DNA of 64,000 bases from Curtobacterium sp. PhB115 (GCF_003752025.1 NZ_RJKR01000011.1:124001-188000); one strand, 5' to 3'. Shown: positions 26,189-35,918, numbered from the stretch's first letter. Numbers and translations are program-made. The notes: generated from the letters alone by a model not told the origin.

Positions 26189-27091
26189 ATGAACCGGACG
26201 CTGGCGATCGGTGTCGTCGCGGTGGCCGCCGTGGTGCTGTCGGGATGCTCGCTGCTGCGCGGACCCGACGGAGCGCTGCCCGCGCCCTCCACCCCCGCGA
26301 CGACGCACTCCGCGACTCCCACCCCGACACCGACGCCCGACGGTGATCGGGAAGGCGACCTCCTCAAGTCCTCGGCGCACCCCCGCACACCGACCCCGGA
26401 GCCCACCGAGTCAGCGGCTCCGGCGCCGACGCTGACGCCGATCCCCGCCGGAACCGTCCTGGCCCAGGGTGACGTCGCGTCCCCGAAGGGCAGCGTGCAC
26501 TTCCACTTCCGCATGGTGGCAGCGGGGGACGACACCTTCACCGCGCAGTACTCCGGCTTCACCTCGACCCTGCCGGTACCGGTCGGGGTCGGCCTGTTCG
26601 ACCTGCCGCGCGCGGTCGGCGACGGTCTGACCTACCACGGTGTGGGCGACCGGACGCTCGGCGGAGCGACCAGCACGGCGACCTCGGTCGACGTCCCCCT
26701 GAGCGGCTCCGGGGTCGATCCGTCGCACCTCACCACGCTCGTGACCTACTCGGCGGCGGCTCCGGGTCAGGAGGTCCCGGTCGAGATCGGGGCGGACAAG
26801 GTCCTCGCGGTGACGACCGTGCGGTGGTCCGTCCCTGCGCGGCAGACGAACGTGCACCCGAAGGATGCCGGTGCCCGGGCGAACGCGACCGGTCCGGTGA
26901 CGGCGACGACGGCTGGCGGGGCGCCGAGGTCGTACACGGTCGCGCCGGACGACCTCATCGGGGACGTCGCTGCGCGCTTCGGCATCAGCGTGCGCGCGCT
27001 CGTCTGGCTCAACGAGGGCCTGCAGGTGTTCGGCACGGACCAGCACCTGTACGAGGGAACGACGCTCAACCTGGACCCGCTCGGCCGCTGA
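26189..27091 (+). CDS. LysM-domain lipoprotein
   Basis: 300 residues. A lipoprotein signal ends in the lipobox LSGC with Cys21, followed by a Thr/Pro-rich linker (about 30-85: TPTPTPTPDG, PRTPTPEPTE). Residues 90-220 form a beta-rich domain without a clear family. The C-terminus (about 245-298) is a LysM repeat (SYTVAPDDLIGDVAARFGIS, then WLNEGLQ and LYEGTTLNL), which binds the peptidoglycan sugar backbone. The protein is expected on the outer face of the membrane and wall-associated. The gene is alone on its strand, followed by a REP-like element. Confidence 0.85.
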   Translation: MNRTLAIGVVAVAAVVLSGCSLLRGPDGALPAPSTPATTHSATPTPTPTPDGDREGDLLKSSAHPRTPTPEPTESAAPAPTLTPIPAGTVLAQGDVASPKGSVHFHFRMVAAGDDTFTAQYSGFTSTLPVPVGVGLFDLPRAVGDGLTYHGVGDRTLGGATSTATSVDVPLSGSGVDPSHLTTLVTYSAAAPGQEVPVEIGADKVLAVTTVRWSVPARQTNVHPKDAGARANATGPVTATTAGGAPRSYTVAPDDLIGDVAARFGISVRALVWLNEGLQVFGTDQHLYEGTTLNLDPLGR

Positions 27092-27121
27092 GCGCGCGGC
27101 CGCGCTGCGCCGCCCGCGACG

Positions 27122-27180
27122 TTTCGCGCTGAGCGACACCTCACGGGCCGCGCCACGCGTGAACTGTCGCTCAGCGCGAG
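27122..27180. repeat. REP-like palindrome, copy B
   Basis: Arms TTTCGCGCTGAGCGACACC and GTGAACTGTCGCTCAGCGCG enclose a GGGCCGCGCC loop. It starts 30 bp after the lipoprotein stop. A GC-only simple tract of CCCGCG units (27183-27252) follows, as at copy A. Confidence 0.8.
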
Positions 27181-27259
27181 GACCGCCCAAGCCCGCCCGC
27201 GCCGCCGCGCGCCCGCCCGCGCCCCGCCCGCGCCCGCCCCGCGGCCCGCGCACGCACAA

Positions 27260-27307
27260 GACGGACGGGAGGCCCGTGGCGGATCCGCCACGGGCCTCCC
27301 GTCCGTC
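27260..27307. terminator. 48-bp perfect palindrome between LysM gene and pgi
   Basis: Two 24-bp arms meet at 27283/27284; the left arm begins GACGGACGGGAGGCCCG. It lies between convergent genes, 14 bp beyond the pgi stop. Member of the GGAGGC stem family. Confidence 0.75.
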
Positions 27308-27321
27308 AGGTGGGTACCTCG

Positions 27322-29043
27322 CTACTTGCGCAGCTCCAGGTACTTCGCGATGAGCGCCTTGGTCGAGGCGTCCTGCGCGTCGAGCGCGGCCTGGTCGCCC
27401 TCGACCGCCGGCGTGACCTGCAGCGCCAGCTGCTTGCCGAGCTCCACACCCCACTGGTCGAACGAGTCGATGCCCCAGATCGTGCCCTCGGTGAACACGA
27501 TGTGCTCGTAGAGGGCGATGAGCTGACCGAGCACGCTCGGGGTGAGCTCCGGCGCCAGGATCGACGTCGTCGGCTTGTTGCCCGGGAAGGTGCGCGCCGC
27601 GACGATGCCCTCGTCGATGGTGCCCTCGGCGCGGACCTCGTCGGCACTCTTGCCGAACGCCAGCGCCTTCGTCTGCGCGAAGAAGTTCGCCAGGAAGAGC
27701 GTGTGCACGTCGGTGCCGGGCGCGACGCCCTTGCCGTCACCGGTCTCGTCCTTGAGCGGACGGGCCGGGTTCGCGACCGTGATGAAGTCGGCCGGGATCA
27801 GGCGCGTGCCCTGGTGAATGAGCTGGTAGAACGCGTGCTGGCCGTTCGTGCCGGGCTCACCCCAGAAGACCTCGCCGGTCTCGGTGGTGACGGGCGAGCC
27901 GTCCCAGCGGACGCGCTTGCCGTTCGACTCCATGGTGAGCTGCTGCAGGTACGCGGCGAAGCGGTGCAGGTACTGCGTGTACGGCAGGACCGCGTGGCTC
28001 TGGGCACCGAGGAAGTTCGTGTACCAGACGTTGAGCAGGCCCATCAGGACGGGGACGTTCTGCTCGAGCGGCGTGGTGCGGACGTGCTCGTCGATGGCGT
28101 GGAAGCCGGCGAGGAACTGCTCCCAGTTCTCCTGTCCGATCGCGACGATGACGCTCGTGCCGATCGCCGAGTCGACCGAGTAGCGGCCGCCCACCCAGTC
28201 CCAGAACCCGAAGGCGTTCTCGGGGTCGATGCCGAAGGCCTCGACCTTGTCGAGGGCGGTGGACACGGCGACGAAGTGCTTCGCGACGGCGTCCTTCTTC
28301 TCGGCGTCGCCGGCGTCGGTGAGGCCGAGGCGCTCCCACAGCCACTGGCGTGCGAGGCGCGCGTTGGTCAGGGTCTCGAGCGTGCCGAAGGTCTTCGACG
28401 CGACGATGAACAGCGTGGTCTCGGGGTCGAGGTCCACGGTCTTCTCGTAGATGTCGGCCGGGTCGATGTTCGACACGAAGCGGGCCTCGAGGCCGGGCTG
28501 CACGTACGGCTTGAGGGCCTCGTAGACCATGACCGGGCCGAGGTCCGATCCGCCGATGCCGATGTTGACGACGGTCTCGATGCGCTTCCCGGTGACACCG
28601 GTCCACGAGCCGTCGCGCACCTGCGACGCGAACGCGTAGACCTTCTCGAGGGTGGCGTGCACGTCGGCGTCGACGTCCTGGCCGTCGACGGTCAGCGGGG
28701 CAGCCGGCACGAGTCCCTCGGTCGCCTTCGGGCGACGGAGCGCGGTGTGCAGGACGGCGCGGTCCTCGGTGACGTTGATGTGCTCACCGGCGATCATCGC
28801 CTGGAAGCGCTCGGCGACGCCGGTGTCCTTCGCGACCTGCAGCAGGGCGGCGAGGATGTCCTCGGTGATGAGGCCCTTCGACAGGTCCACGGTCAGGTCG
28901 GCGGCCTGGAACGTGTACTGCTCGGCACGGCCGGGGTCGCTGTCGAACCACCCGCGCAGGTCAGGGGTGAAGTCGGCGGCGATGGCGTCGAGCTTCTTCC
29001 AGCCTTCGGTCGATGTGGGGTCGACGGGAGCGGATTCGGTCAC
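27322..29043 (-). CDS. pgi: Glucose-6-phosphate isomerase
   Basis: 573 residues, complete. Interconverts glucose-6-phosphate and fructose-6-phosphate in the cytosol. Family landmarks are [11 protein letters not shown], the SKTFGTLET segment (phosphate-binding Ser/Thr loop), the signature [15 protein letters not shown] stretch WDWVGGRYS, an active-site [11 protein letters not shown] histidine, and the C-terminal [12 protein letters not shown] signature. It is slightly longer than the 550-residue norm. The start is GTG at 29043 with an AGGAGG ribosome site 6 nt upstream; there is no better ATG. Single gene, flanked by hairpins on both sides. Confidence 0.95.
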   Translation of the reverse strand: MTESAPVDPTSTEGWKKLDAIAADFTPDLRGWFDSDPGRAEQYTFQAADLTVDLSKGLITEDILAALLQVAKDTGVAERFQAMIAGEHINVTEDRAVLHTALRRPKATEGLVPAAPLTVDGQDVDADVHATLEKVYAFASQVRDGSWTGVTGKRIETVVNIGIGGSDLGPVMVYEALKPYVQPGLEARFVSNIDPADIYEKTVDLDPETTLFIVASKTFGTLETLTNARLARQWLWERLGLTDAGDAEKKDAVAKHFVAVSTALDKVEAFGIDPENAFGFWDWVGGRYSVDSAIGTSVIVAIGQENWEQFLAGFHAIDEHVRTTPLEQNVPVLMGLLNVWYTNFLGAQSHAVLPYTQYLHRFAAYLQQLTMESNGKRVRWDGSPVTTETGEVFWGEPGTNGQHAFYQLIHQGTRLIPADFITVANPARPLKDETGDGKGVAPGTDVHTLFLANFFAQTKALAFGKSADEVRAEGTIDEGIVAARTFPGNKPTTSILAPELTPSVLGQLIALYEHIVFTEGTIWGIDSFDQWGVELGKQLALQVTPAVEGDQAALDAQDASTKALIAKYLELRK

Positions 29044-29154
29044 TTCGGTCCTCCTGGGGATCACGTTCGAGACGTACAGCCCGCAGGTCACCGCACCAGT
29101 GCGTCGCGGACCGCCTTCGAGCGTAGTGCTGTTGGCAGCGTGGTGCGCACCGTC

Positions 29155-29203
29155 GGTCGGGAGGCGCGGCTCGCGTTCGCTGCGCGCGTCACGCCTCCGG
29201 GCG
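29155..29203. terminator. Imperfect GGAGGC-family hairpin upstream of pgi
   Basis: GGAGGCG (29160-29166) pairs with CGCCTCC (29192-29198) around a GC-rich, partly paired interior. It lies 13 bp after the copA stop, so it probably ends the copper operon. There is no T-run. Confidence 0.5.
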
Positions 29204-29210
29204 GGCGCGT

Positions 29211-31442
29211 TCAGGGCCGTGGTGCGAAACGACGGAGGCGCAGGCTGTTCGTCACGACGAAGACCGACGAGAAGGCCATGGCCGCACCGGCGAGCACCGG
29301 GTTGAGGAGCCCGGCCATCGCGAGCGGGATGGCCGCGACGTTGTACGCGAACGCCCAGAAGAGGTTGCCCTTGATGGTGCGGAGGGTCGCACGGGACAGC
29401 CGGATCGCGTCGGCCACCACGGTGAGCTGTCCGCTGACCACGGTGATGTCGCTCGCCGCGATCGCCGCGTCCGTGCCGGCACCCATCGCGATGCCGAGAT
29501 CGGCGGCGGCGAGCGCCGCGGCGTCGTTCACGCCGTCGCCGACCATCGCCACGGTCTTGCCCTCGGCCTGCAGTCGGCGGACGGTGTCGAGCTTCGACGC
29601 GGGGGTGGCCCGAGCGTGCACCTCGTCGATCCCGACCTGCTCGGCCACGGTGCGCGCCGCGCCGTCGTTGTCGCCGGTGAGCAGCACGGGGTGCAGCCCG
29701 AGCGCCCGGAAGCGGGCGATCGCATCGGCGGCCTCGGGCTTCACTGTGTCGCCGACGACGACCACGCCGAGGGCGCTGCCGTTCCGGGCGACGACGACCG
29801 CGGTGGCCCCGTCGGCCTCGGCACGGTCGACGGCGGCCTCGGTCTCGGCGGTCAGGGCGATCGCCCACGAGGACGCCAGCCAGCGGGTGCCGCCGACGAG
29901 GACCACGTCGCCGTCCACGATCGCTCGCACACCGGCACCGGCGGTGGACTCGAACTGCTCCGCGGTGGGGACGTCGAGGTGTCTGGCCGTCGCTGCCCGC
30001 ACCACCGCGCGTGCGACGGGGTGTTCCGAACCGTGCTCGACGGCGGCGGCGAGGCGGAGGACCGCGTCCTCGCTCTCGTCGACCGCCGTCACCGAGCGCA
30101 GGGTCATCGATCCCGTGGTGACGGTGCCGGTCTTGTCGAGGACGATCGTGTCGACGCCGCGGGTCCGTTCGAGGACCTGCGGACCGCCGATCAAGATGCC
30201 GAGCTGCGAGCCGCGACCGGTCCCGACGAGCAGTGCGGTGGGCGTGGCGAGTCCGAGGGCGCACGGGCAGGCGATGATCAGGGTCGCGACGGCCGCGGTG
30301 AACGCCGCGGTCACGGAGCCGCCGAGCACGAGCCAGCCGACGAAGGCCAGGGCGGCGAGCCCGATGACGATCGGGACGAAGACGCCGGAGACCCGGTCGG
30401 CGAGGCGTTGCACCTCGGCCTTGCCCGTCTGCGCGTCCTCGACGAGGCGCCCCATCCGGGCGAGCTCCGTGTCGGCGCCGACGCGGGTGATGCCGACGAC
30501 GAGACGGCCGCCGACGTTGATCGTGGCACCCGTGACGCGGTCTCCGGGGCCGACCTCGACGGGCACGGACTCGCCGGTGAGCATGCTGAGGTCGACGGCC
30601 GACGAGCCGTCCTGCACGAGACCGTCGCTCGGGATCCGCTCCCCCGGTCGGACGACGACGACGTCCCCCACGACGAGCGACGATGCCGCCACCCGGTGTT
30701 CGACGCCGTCGCGCAGGACGGTCGCGCCCTTCGCACCGAGTTCGAGCAGGGCACGGAGCGCGGCACCGGACTGCTGCTTCGCCCGCGCCTCCATGTACCG
30801 GCCGGCGAGGATGAACACCGTCACGGCCGCGGCGACCTCGAGGTACAGGTCGGTCGCCTCGGGGTCGGTCGCGATCCACGAGAAGGTCATGTGCATGCCG
30901 GTCGTGCCGGCGTCGCCGAAGAACAGGGCGTAGAGGGACCACCCGAACGCGGCGAGCACGCCGACGCTCACGAGGGTGTCCATCGTGGCGGCTCCGTGCC
31001 GGGCGTTCACCCACGCGGCACGGTGGAACGGTAGTGCTCCCCAGACCGCGACGGGTGCCGCGAGGGTCAGGGCGAGCCACTGCCAGTTCGGGAACTGCAG
31101 GGCGGGGATCATCGAGAGCAGGACGACGGGCACCGCGAGCACGGTGGACACGAGGAGTCGACGGCGCAGCGCGCTCGACGGGTCCTCGGCGTCCGGCTCG
31201 GCCGTCGTCTCGTCAGCCGGCGGGGCGGGCACGGTCGCGCCGTACCCCGCGGACTCGACGGCGGCGATGAGAGCTGCCGGGTCCGCCGGGCCGTCAGCGG
31301 TGACCTGCACCTGCGCCTTCTCGGTGGCGTAGTTCACCGTCGCGGTGACCCCCGGCAGCTTGCCGAGCTTCCGTTCGATGCGGTTCGCGCACGAGGCGCA
31401 GGTCATCCCGGTGATGTCGAGCTCGACGATCCCGTCCGTCAC
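29211..31442 (-). CDS. copA: Copper-exporting P1B-type ATPase
   Basis: 743 residues. One N-terminal heavy-metal domain with GMTCASC (residues 12-18), membrane helices from about 95, actuator TGES (LTGESVPVE), metal site CPC in the [15 protein letters not shown] helix, phosphorylation loop DKTGTVTTG, the SEHPVARA nucleotide histidine, and [10 protein letters not shown] hinge. The final helices carry the YN and MxxSS residues of Cu(I) ATPases ([16 protein letters not shown]). It pumps Cu(I) out across the membrane. The GTG start overlaps the copZ stop (GTGA). Controlled with copZ by CsoR. Confidence 0.95.
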   Translation of the reverse strand: MTDGIVELDITGMTCASCANRIERKLGKLPGVTATVNYATEKAQVQVTADGPADPAALIAAVESAGYGATVPAPPADETTAEPDAEDPSSALRRRLLVSTVLAVPVVLLSMIPALQFPNWQWLALTLAAPVAVWGALPFHRAAWVNARHGAATMDTLVSVGVLAAFGWSLYALFFGDAGTTGMHMTFSWIATDPEATDLYLEVAAAVTVFILAGRYMEARAKQQSGAALRALLELGAKGATVLRDGVEHRVAASSLVVGDVVVVRPGERIPSDGLVQDGSSAVDLSMLTGESVPVEVGPGDRVTGATINVGGRLVVGITRVGADTELARMGRLVEDAQTGKAEVQRLADRVSGVFVPIVIGLAALAFVGWLVLGGSVTAAFTAAVATLIIACPCALGLATPTALLVGTGRGSQLGILIGGPQVLERTRGVDTIVLDKTGTVTTGSMTLRSVTAVDESEDAVLRLAAAVEHGSEHPVARAVVRAATARHLDVPTAEQFESTAGAGVRAIVDGDVVLVGGTRWLASSWAIALTAETEAAVDRAEADGATAVVVARNGSALGVVVVGDTVKPEAADAIARFRALGLHPVLLTGDNDGAARTVAEQVGIDEVHARATPASKLDTVRRLQAEGKTVAMVGDGVNDAAALAAADLGIAMGAGTDAAIAASDITVVSGQLTVVADAIRLSRATLRTIKGNLFWAFAYNVAAIPLAMAGLLNPVLAGAAMAFSSVFVVTNSLRLRRFAPRP

Positions 31443-31657
31443 GACGGCACCACCTCGTAGCCGGCCTCGGACACCGCACCGTGCAGGGCGGAGGGCTCGA
31501 CGGCGGCCTCGGTCGTCACGGTCACCTCGGACGCTCCGCCGGGGACGAGGCGGACGGCGACGTCCGACACCCCGTCGACCTCGGTGAGTTCCTCGGTGAC
31601 GCTCATCACGCAGTGGTCGCAGGTCATGCCCTCGACGAGCAGCAGTTCGGTGGTCAT
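31439..31657 (-). CDS. copZ: Copper chaperone, heavy-metal-associated domain
   Basis: 72 residues, a single ferredoxin-like HMA domain. The metal-binding motif is EGMTCDHC near residues 9-16, followed by the usual amphipathic helix ([15 protein letters not shown]). It hands Cu(I) to CopA. The ATG at 31657 has a GAGGGAG ribosome site. It lies 25 bp after csoR and overlaps copA, so the three genes form one operon. Confidence 0.92.
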   Translation of the reverse strand: MTTELLLVEGMTCDHCVMSVTEELTEVDGVSDVAVRLVPGGASEVTVTTEAAVEPSALHGAVSEAGYEVVPS

Positions 31658-31682
31658 GGGGTCTCCCTCTGGGTGGTGGTGG

Positions 31683-31973
31683 TCAGGAGCGGACGAGTCG
31701 GGCGATGGCCTCGCTCGCCTCGCGCACCTTCTCGTGAGCGGCGTCGCCACCCTCGGCGACGGCCTCGGCGACGCAGTGCGACAGGTGGTCCTGGAGGAGT
31801 GACAGTGCGACGCGTTCGAGCGCCCGGTTCGCCGCGGAGATCTGGGTCAGGACGTCGATGCAGTACGTCTCGTCCTCGACCATCCGCGCGATGCCACGCA
31901 CCTGCCCCTCGGCGCGACGGAGCCGCTTGAGCAGGTCGTCCTTGTCGCCGATGTACCCGACGTGTTCGTGCAT
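31683..31973 (-). CDS. csoR: CsoR-type copper-sensing repressor
   Basis: 96 residues, all-helical. The Cu(I) ligands of the family are visible: the Cys in ETYCIDVL, and the His and Cys in DHLSHCV. The basic N-terminal helix pattern LLKRLRRAEGQVRGIARMV contacts DNA. Copper binding releases it from the operator. The ATG at 31973 was chosen to match the family start (MHEHVGYIGDKDDLLKRL); an earlier ATG would add seven residues. A GGGTA/TACCC dyad lies 27 bp upstream. Confidence 0.93.
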   Translation of the reverse strand: MHEHVGYIGDKDDLLKRLRRAEGQVRGIARMVEDETYCIDVLTQISAANRALERVALSLLQDHLSHCVAEAVAEGGDAAHEKVREASEAIARLVRS

Positions 31974-31999
31974 GCTGGCCTCCACGGTCCTCAATACGG

Positions 32000-32014
32000 T
32001 ACCCCCCTAGGGTA
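32000..32014. promoter_or_regulatory. CsoR operator
   Basis: A TACCC-N5-GGGTA inverted repeat (TACCC 32000-32004, GGGTA 32010-32014), the form expected for GC-rich CsoR sites. It lies directly upstream of csoR in the 104-bp divergent gap. Confidence 0.7.
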
Positions 32015-32077
32015 TTCCCTCGAGTCGAGCGAACCCTGCACGAACGCGGGTATTCACTCCGCCGGGTCGGCGGTGTC

Positions 32078-33310
32078 ATGATTCCGACCATGACCGACCC
32101 GGCGACGAACGGCTTCCGCAAGCTGCGGTTCGCCGACAGCGACGGTTCCGACTACTCGGACATCTTCGAGGCCGAGTACCACGGGTCCGAGTTCGCCTCG
32201 GAGACGTACGCGACGGAGGACGCCCGGTACGAGTACACCGTGGTCGGCGACGACGACCTGTCGCTCCGGACCATGCGGGCCGAGGGCGGACGCCGCGGCG
32301 GGGTGATCGGTCCGCGCGACGACCACGTGGTGTTCTGGCTCACGAAGGGCCGGCTGGAGATGCACTTCGCCGACCGCACGCGGGTCGTGGAGCCGGGCAG
32401 CCCGTACATCGCCAGCGCCTCCGAGGCCTACCGCTTCGAGTCCACCGGGACGGTCTACAACGGCGTCCACGTCGCGGACCGGTTCCTGCGCGAGGTCGGA
32501 CGGGACCTCGGGTACCGGCTGCCGGACGGGCCGCTGCTGTTCGAGCAGCAGGACGAGGTCATCGCCCGGCGCGGCCCCTTGCGCCACCTGATCGGGGAAC
32601 TCGGCCCGGCGCTCGTCGACGAGCGCGTGGTCGGGCCGATGCGGACCGCGCTGAACCGTCGGCTGGCGATCGTGGTCCTCGACACCTTCCCGATCCGGAA
32701 CCGCGGGACCGACGTCCCCGTGGCGAACCGCCTCCGGGACGCGATCCGGTACGTCGAACTGCACGCGGCCGACCGTCCGTCGGTGTCGGACATCGCCGCG
32801 GCCTGCGGGCTCAGTCAGCGCGGGCTGCAGGACGTGTTCGCGCGGACGCTCGACTCGACGCCGCACCGGTTCCTGCGGGAGCACCGACTCGACCGCGTCC
32901 GCAGCGAGCTCCTGCGTGCCGACGACCGGCCCGACCACGACCGGACCAGGGGCACCGACGGCGTCGCCGTGATCGCCCGACGCTGGGGCTTCACGAACCC
33001 CGGACGATTCGCCACCGCGTACCGCGAGCGGTTCGGCGAGGACCCTGCCACCACCCGGCGTGCGTCGCTGTCGGCGCGACCCGACGCTGGCCGGTCCTCG
33101 TGGCGTGTCCGTCGCGCGGTGGCGTTCATCGAGGAGCACGCCGCCGAGGACCCCACACTGCAGGACATCGCCGACGCGGCCGGGGTCCTGCCACGGCGCC
33201 TGCAACAGCTCTTCCGCGAGGAACGCGACGAGTCCCCGATGGCCTGTCTGCGGGCATTCCGGGCCGCTGCCGAACGCAACGCGACGGCCGGAACCCGCGA
33301 CGCCGACTGA
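32078..33310 (+). CDS. AraC-family regulator with an extra C-terminal HTH half
   Basis: 410 residues. Residues 1-200 form a cupin-like ligand-binding domain (FWLTKGRLEMHF). The standard AraC double HTH lies at about 220-332: the first HTH has SVSDIAAACGLSQRGLQDVF, the second has AVIARRWGFTNPGRFATAYRERFGEDP, the family signature. After a short linker, about 345-400 repeat the first half only (TLQDIADAAGVLPRRLQQLFREE). AraC proteins normally end after the second HTH. The ATG at 32090 is an alternative start. The gene is divergent from csoR; its target is not evident, though the Asp23 cluster follows on the same strand. Confidence 0.8.
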   Translation: MIPTMTDPATNGFRKLRFADSDGSDYSDIFEAEYHGSEFASETYATEDARYEYTVVGDDDLSLRTMRAEGGRRGGVIGPRDDHVVFWLTKGRLEMHFADRTRVVEPGSPYIASASEAYRFESTGTVYNGVHVADRFLREVGRDLGYRLPDGPLLFEQQDEVIARRGPLRHLIGELGPALVDERVVGPMRTALNRRLAIVVLDTFPIRNRGTDVPVANRLRDAIRYVELHAADRPSVSDIAAACGLSQRGLQDVFARTLDSTPHRFLREHRLDRVRSELLRADDRPDHDRTRGTDGVAVIARRWGFTNPGRFATAYRERFGEDPATTRRASLSARPDAGRSSWRVRRAVAFIEEHAAEDPTLQDIADAAGVLPRRLQQLFREERDESPMACLRAFRAAAERNATAGTRDAD

Positions 33311-33314
33311 GTGA

Positions 33315-33371
33315 ACCCCCAGGGGGTACAGCCAGATCCCCTTGTTTCCGGGAGTTCCTGGATTTCTCCCG
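33315..33371. other. Intergenic region before asp23: two short inverted repeats
   Basis: ACCCCCAGGGGGT (33315-33327) directly after the AraC stop could end that transcript. CGGGAG (33349-33354) and CTCCCG (33366-33371) form a second dyad. A promoter for the asp23 operon should be in the 160-bp gap, but no convincing -35/-10 pair was found. A GGAAGGA ribosome site precedes asp23. Confidence 0.35.
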
Positions 33372-33470
33372 CATCCGGAAAGTCGTGTGTGACGAATCTC
33401 TGGTGGAGCCCGTCTCATCCGTGAACAGCAACCGCTGGGATCACCCGGCGGGACATCGGAAGGAACGACA

Positions 33471-33935
33471 ATGGCTGACACCACGACCACCACCCCCACC
33501 ACCGTCGCATCGACGGCCCGCGCGACCACGGTCGCCACGGCCACCGGAGCGGTCACCGGCAAGACCGTCATCGACGACGCGGTCGTCTCGAAGGTCGCCG
33601 GCATCGCCGCCCGCGAGGTCAGCGGCGTGCACTCGCTCGGCAACGGCGCAGCCCGCGCGATCGGTGCCCTGCGCGATGCCATCGGCCAGCGTGACTTCGG
33701 CCAGGGCGTCAAGGTCGAGGTCGGCGAGAAGCAGATCGCAGCCGACATCGTGATCGTCGCCGAGTACCCGGTCGCGCTCCAGCAGGTCGCCGAGGGCGTC
33801 CGCTCCGGCGTCTCCCGCGCACTCGAGCAGATCGTCGGCATGGAGGTCGCCGAGGTCAACGTGACCGTCCAGGACGTCTTCATCCCGGGTGACGACGACG
33901 CCGACGACGAGAAGAAGGAAGCGCGAGTCGCATGA
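33471..33935 (+). CDS. Asp23/Gls24 family envelope stress protein
   Basis: 154 residues, soluble. After a Thr-rich N-terminus the Asp23 core spans about 35-140: IDDAVVSKVAGIAAREVSGVHSLG at the start, VKVEVGEKQIAADIVIVAEYPV in the middle and EVNVTVQDVFI near the end, matching the family. Asp23 proteins are held at the membrane by AmaP-type anchors and are made in large amounts under envelope or alkaline stress. First gene of a run of overlapping genes; the next starts within its stop region (4-bp ATGA overlap). Confidence 0.88.
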   Translation: MADTTTTTPTTVASTARATTVATATGAVTGKTVIDDAVVSKVAGIAAREVSGVHSLGNGAARAIGALRDAIGQRDFGQGVKVEVGEKQIAADIVIVAEYPVALQQVAEGVRSGVSRALEQIVGMEVAEVNVTVQDVFIPGDDDADDEKKEARVA

Positions 33936-34123
33936 GCAACACACTGATCGGCGCCCTCATCGGCGCCGTCCTCGCGGTCGTCGCACTGCAGTTCGGTTTC
34001 TGGGGCTTCGTGCTCGTGGTCGTGTTCGGTGCCGTCGGCGCCCTCGTGGCCGCGCTGGCCACCGGCAAGATCGACCGCGGCGCCCTGACCGACGTGCTGA
34101 CCGGGCGCCGGAGCTCCCGGTGA
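33932..34123 (+). CDS. DUF2273-type small membrane protein
   Basis: 63 residues with two hydrophobic helices (about 4-20 and 24-44) and a short basic tail (GRRSSR). Small two-helix proteins of the DUF2273 type are regular companions of asp23/amaP genes. Its ATG overlaps the asp23 stop and its own stop overlaps the next gene (GTGA). Probably part of the membrane platform for Asp23. Confidence 0.75.
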   Translation: MSNTLIGALIGAVLAVVALQFGFWGFVLVVVFGAVGALVAALATGKIDRGALTDVLTGRRSSR

Positions 34124-34434
34124 ACGCCGGCCCGGACGTCCCGGGCCGCGTCGAGATCACCGCTCGTGCACTGACCTCGCTGGCGCGGGCCGTCGCAGCC
34201 GAACGGCTCGGCGCCCCCGCCAAGCGGGTCAGGGTCGGACTCGGAGACGCGTCCGGCGCGATCGCACTCGACGTCACCGGCCCGATCGCCGCGGGCGACG
34301 ACCTCGTCGCCCGCACGGCCCGCGTCGCCGACGAGGTGAAGCACCGCGTGAGCGAGCTCACCGGCCGTCGCGTCGGCAGTGCCCACATCGAACTCACCGG
34401 GATCGTGCGCGAGCGCGAGTCCCGAACCCGGTAG
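34120..34434 (+). CDS. Short Asp23-like protein
   Basis: 104 residues. It reads as a compact, divergent Asp23-fold domain: RVEITARALTSLARAVAAERLG, then VRVGLGDASGAIALDVTGPI, a helix ARVADEVKHRVSELTGR and a final HIELTGIV strand. It lacks the N-terminal extension of the first asp23. The GTG start at 34120 sits in the stop of the preceding gene. The position between DUF2273 and the membrane anchors suggests it assembles with Asp23; inference only. Confidence 0.6.
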   Translation: MNAGPDVPGRVEITARALTSLARAVAAERLGAPAKRVRVGLGDASGAIALDVTGPIAAGDDLVARTARVADEVKHRVSELTGRRVGSAHIELTGIVRERESRTR

Positions 34435-34443
34435 GAGACCATC

Positions 34444-35019
34444 ATGAGCAACGGTTCCGTCGAACGACGCATCCGTCGCCGGAGCGTGCACCGCTCCCGC
34501 TCGACCGCAGTGGCGGTGGCGCTGGTGGTGCTCGCCCTGGTCGCCGCCTGGGTCGGTACCGAGTCGGTCCTGCGGGCGGTCGGCCGGCCCCCGCTCGTCG
34601 CAGACCCGCAGACCGCGGTCGACGCCGCACTCCGGCCGGACGCCGCCTTCATCACGATCGCCGAGGTCATCGCCGTCGTGCTCGTGGTCCTGGGCGTCGT
34701 GCTGATCGTCCTCGCCCTCAAGCCGGGTCGTCAGCACCGCTCGGTCGTCGAGCACGAACACGGGGCCGTCGTCATCGACACCCGGATCGTCGCCTCGACC
34801 GCAGCGAACGCGGCCGGCACCGCCGCCGGCGTCCCCGAGGGCAACGCCTCGGCCACCGCCCGCGGCCGTCGGACCGACGTCCGCATCGTGCCCGTGACCG
34901 GGATCCCGGTCGACGAGCAGCTCGTCCGTGACGCGGTGCGCGAGCGCCTCAGCGGCCTCGACGAGCGATTCGGCCAGAACGTCCGCGTCCGCGTCGAGGA
35001 GAAGGGAACCCTCGCATGA
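34444..35019 (+). CDS. DUF6286-type membrane protein of the Asp23 cluster
   Basis: 191 residues. Basic N-terminus (RRIRRRSVHRSRS), TM1 about 20-42, a short outside loop, TM2 about 75-97, then a cytoplasmic domain with alternating strands and helices (VVIDTRIVASTAANAAGT; DVRIVPVTGIPVDEQLVRDAV). This layout matches the actinobacterial DUF6286 proteins next to asp23 genes and recalls AmaP. An AGGAGACC ribosome site precedes the ATG. Overlaps the next gene by 4 bp. Confidence 0.7.
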   Translation: MSNGSVERRIRRRSVHRSRSTAVAVALVVLALVAAWVGTESVLRAVGRPPLVADPQTAVDAALRPDAAFITIAEVIAVVLVVLGVVLIVLALKPGRQHRSVVEHEHGAVVIDTRIVASTAANAAGTAAGVPEGNASATARGRRTDVRIVPVTGIPVDEQLVRDAVRERLSGLDERFGQNVRVRVEEKGTLA

Positions 35020-35579
35020 CCAAGAGCAACCGGACCCTGAACCGGATCTTCCTCTTCATCCTCGGGCTCGTCGCCGTGTTGGTCGGCCTCACGATCGGCG
35101 CGGGTGTCCTGCCCGCCGTCCAGGACGCAGCCGACCCGTACGTCGAACTGCCGCGCAACGTCGACATCCCCGCGTCCTCGCTCTGGATCGTCGCCGTCGC
35201 CTGTGCCGTCGTGATCGTGCTCGCCCTCGTCTGGGTGTTCACGCGCGGTGGCGGCGGGACCTCCGTCGCCGTCCGCGAACGCTCGGGCGACGACAGCGTC
35301 ACGGTGAACGTCGCCCTCGTCCGCGACGTCGTCGAGCACGAGCTCGCCGGTGTCCGCGACGTCGTCGGCTCCCGTGTCGACACCTACCTCGTCCGTCGGC
35401 AGCGTGCCGCACGGATCCGAGTCGCGGTCCGCCGCGGCGGCGACGCGGTCTCCGTGCTCGACGCCGTGGACCGTGCCGTCGCGGTCCTCGACCGCACCCT
35501 CGGTCGCCAGGTCCCGGTGCTGGTGCACCTGACCGGCGGCACCCGCTCCGCGCTCGCGAAGGCGACCCGCGTCCACTGA
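35016..35579 (+). CDS. AmaP-like Asp23 membrane anchor
   Basis: 187 residues. Two helices (about 10-32 and 53-74) flank a short outside loop, followed by a cytoplasmic alpha/beta domain (VTVNVALVRDVVEHELAGVRDV; RIRVAVRRGGDAVSVLDAVDRAV). AmaP proteins tether Asp23 to the membrane; the two-helix hairpin plus a C-terminal domain fits. ATG overlaps the upstream stop (ATGA). It is the last gene of the tight five-gene run; an 88-bp gap separates it from csbD. Confidence 0.7.
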   Translation: MTKSNRTLNRIFLFILGLVAVLVGLTIGAGVLPAVQDAADPYVELPRNVDIPASSLWIVAVACAVVIVLALVWVFTRGGGGTSVAVRERSGDDSVTVNVALVRDVVEHELAGVRDVVGSRVDTYLVRRQRAARIRVAVRRGGDAVSVLDAVDRAVAVLDRTLGRQVPVLVHLTGGTRSALAKATRVH

Positions 35580-35667
35580 CGGCCGTCAGGCGGACGCACC
35601 ACGGGCCTCCCGGCTCACTCCCCCACCCACCCACCGGGCGCACGCCCGGACCATGAAAGGACCCGTC

Positions 35668-35841
35668 ATGGGACTCGACGACAAGATCAAGAACGCTGCT
35701 CAGGACCTCGCCGGCAAGGCGAAGGAGGCCGTGGGCAAGGCGACCAACGACGACTCGAAGGTCGCCGAGGGCCAGAAGGACCAGGCCGCCGCGAGCGTCA
35801 AGCAGACCGGCGAGGACGTCAAGGACGTCTTCAAGAAGTAG
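35668..35841 (+). CDS. CsbD-like stress protein
   Basis: 57 residues, hydrophilic, predicted helical and disordered in isolation. It has the CsbD pattern (MGLDDKIKNAAQDLAGKAKE, then a second half with KVAEGQKDQAAASVKQ). CsbD proteins are general-stress (SigB-type) products of unknown action. The ATG at 35668 was preferred because a GAAAGGA site lies 7 nt upstream; the ATG at 35653 would destroy it. Its place inside the Asp23 cluster strengthens the stress assignment. Confidence 0.85.
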   Translation: MGLDDKIKNAAQDLAGKAKEAVGKATNDDSKVAEGQKDQAAASVKQTGEDVKDVFKK

Positions 35842-35918
35842 GTCGCACGAACCGTGTCGGGGCACTCGCGATGTCGGGTGCCCCGATGCGTTCCCGCGGA
35901 ACCGATCGAGGAGGAACC

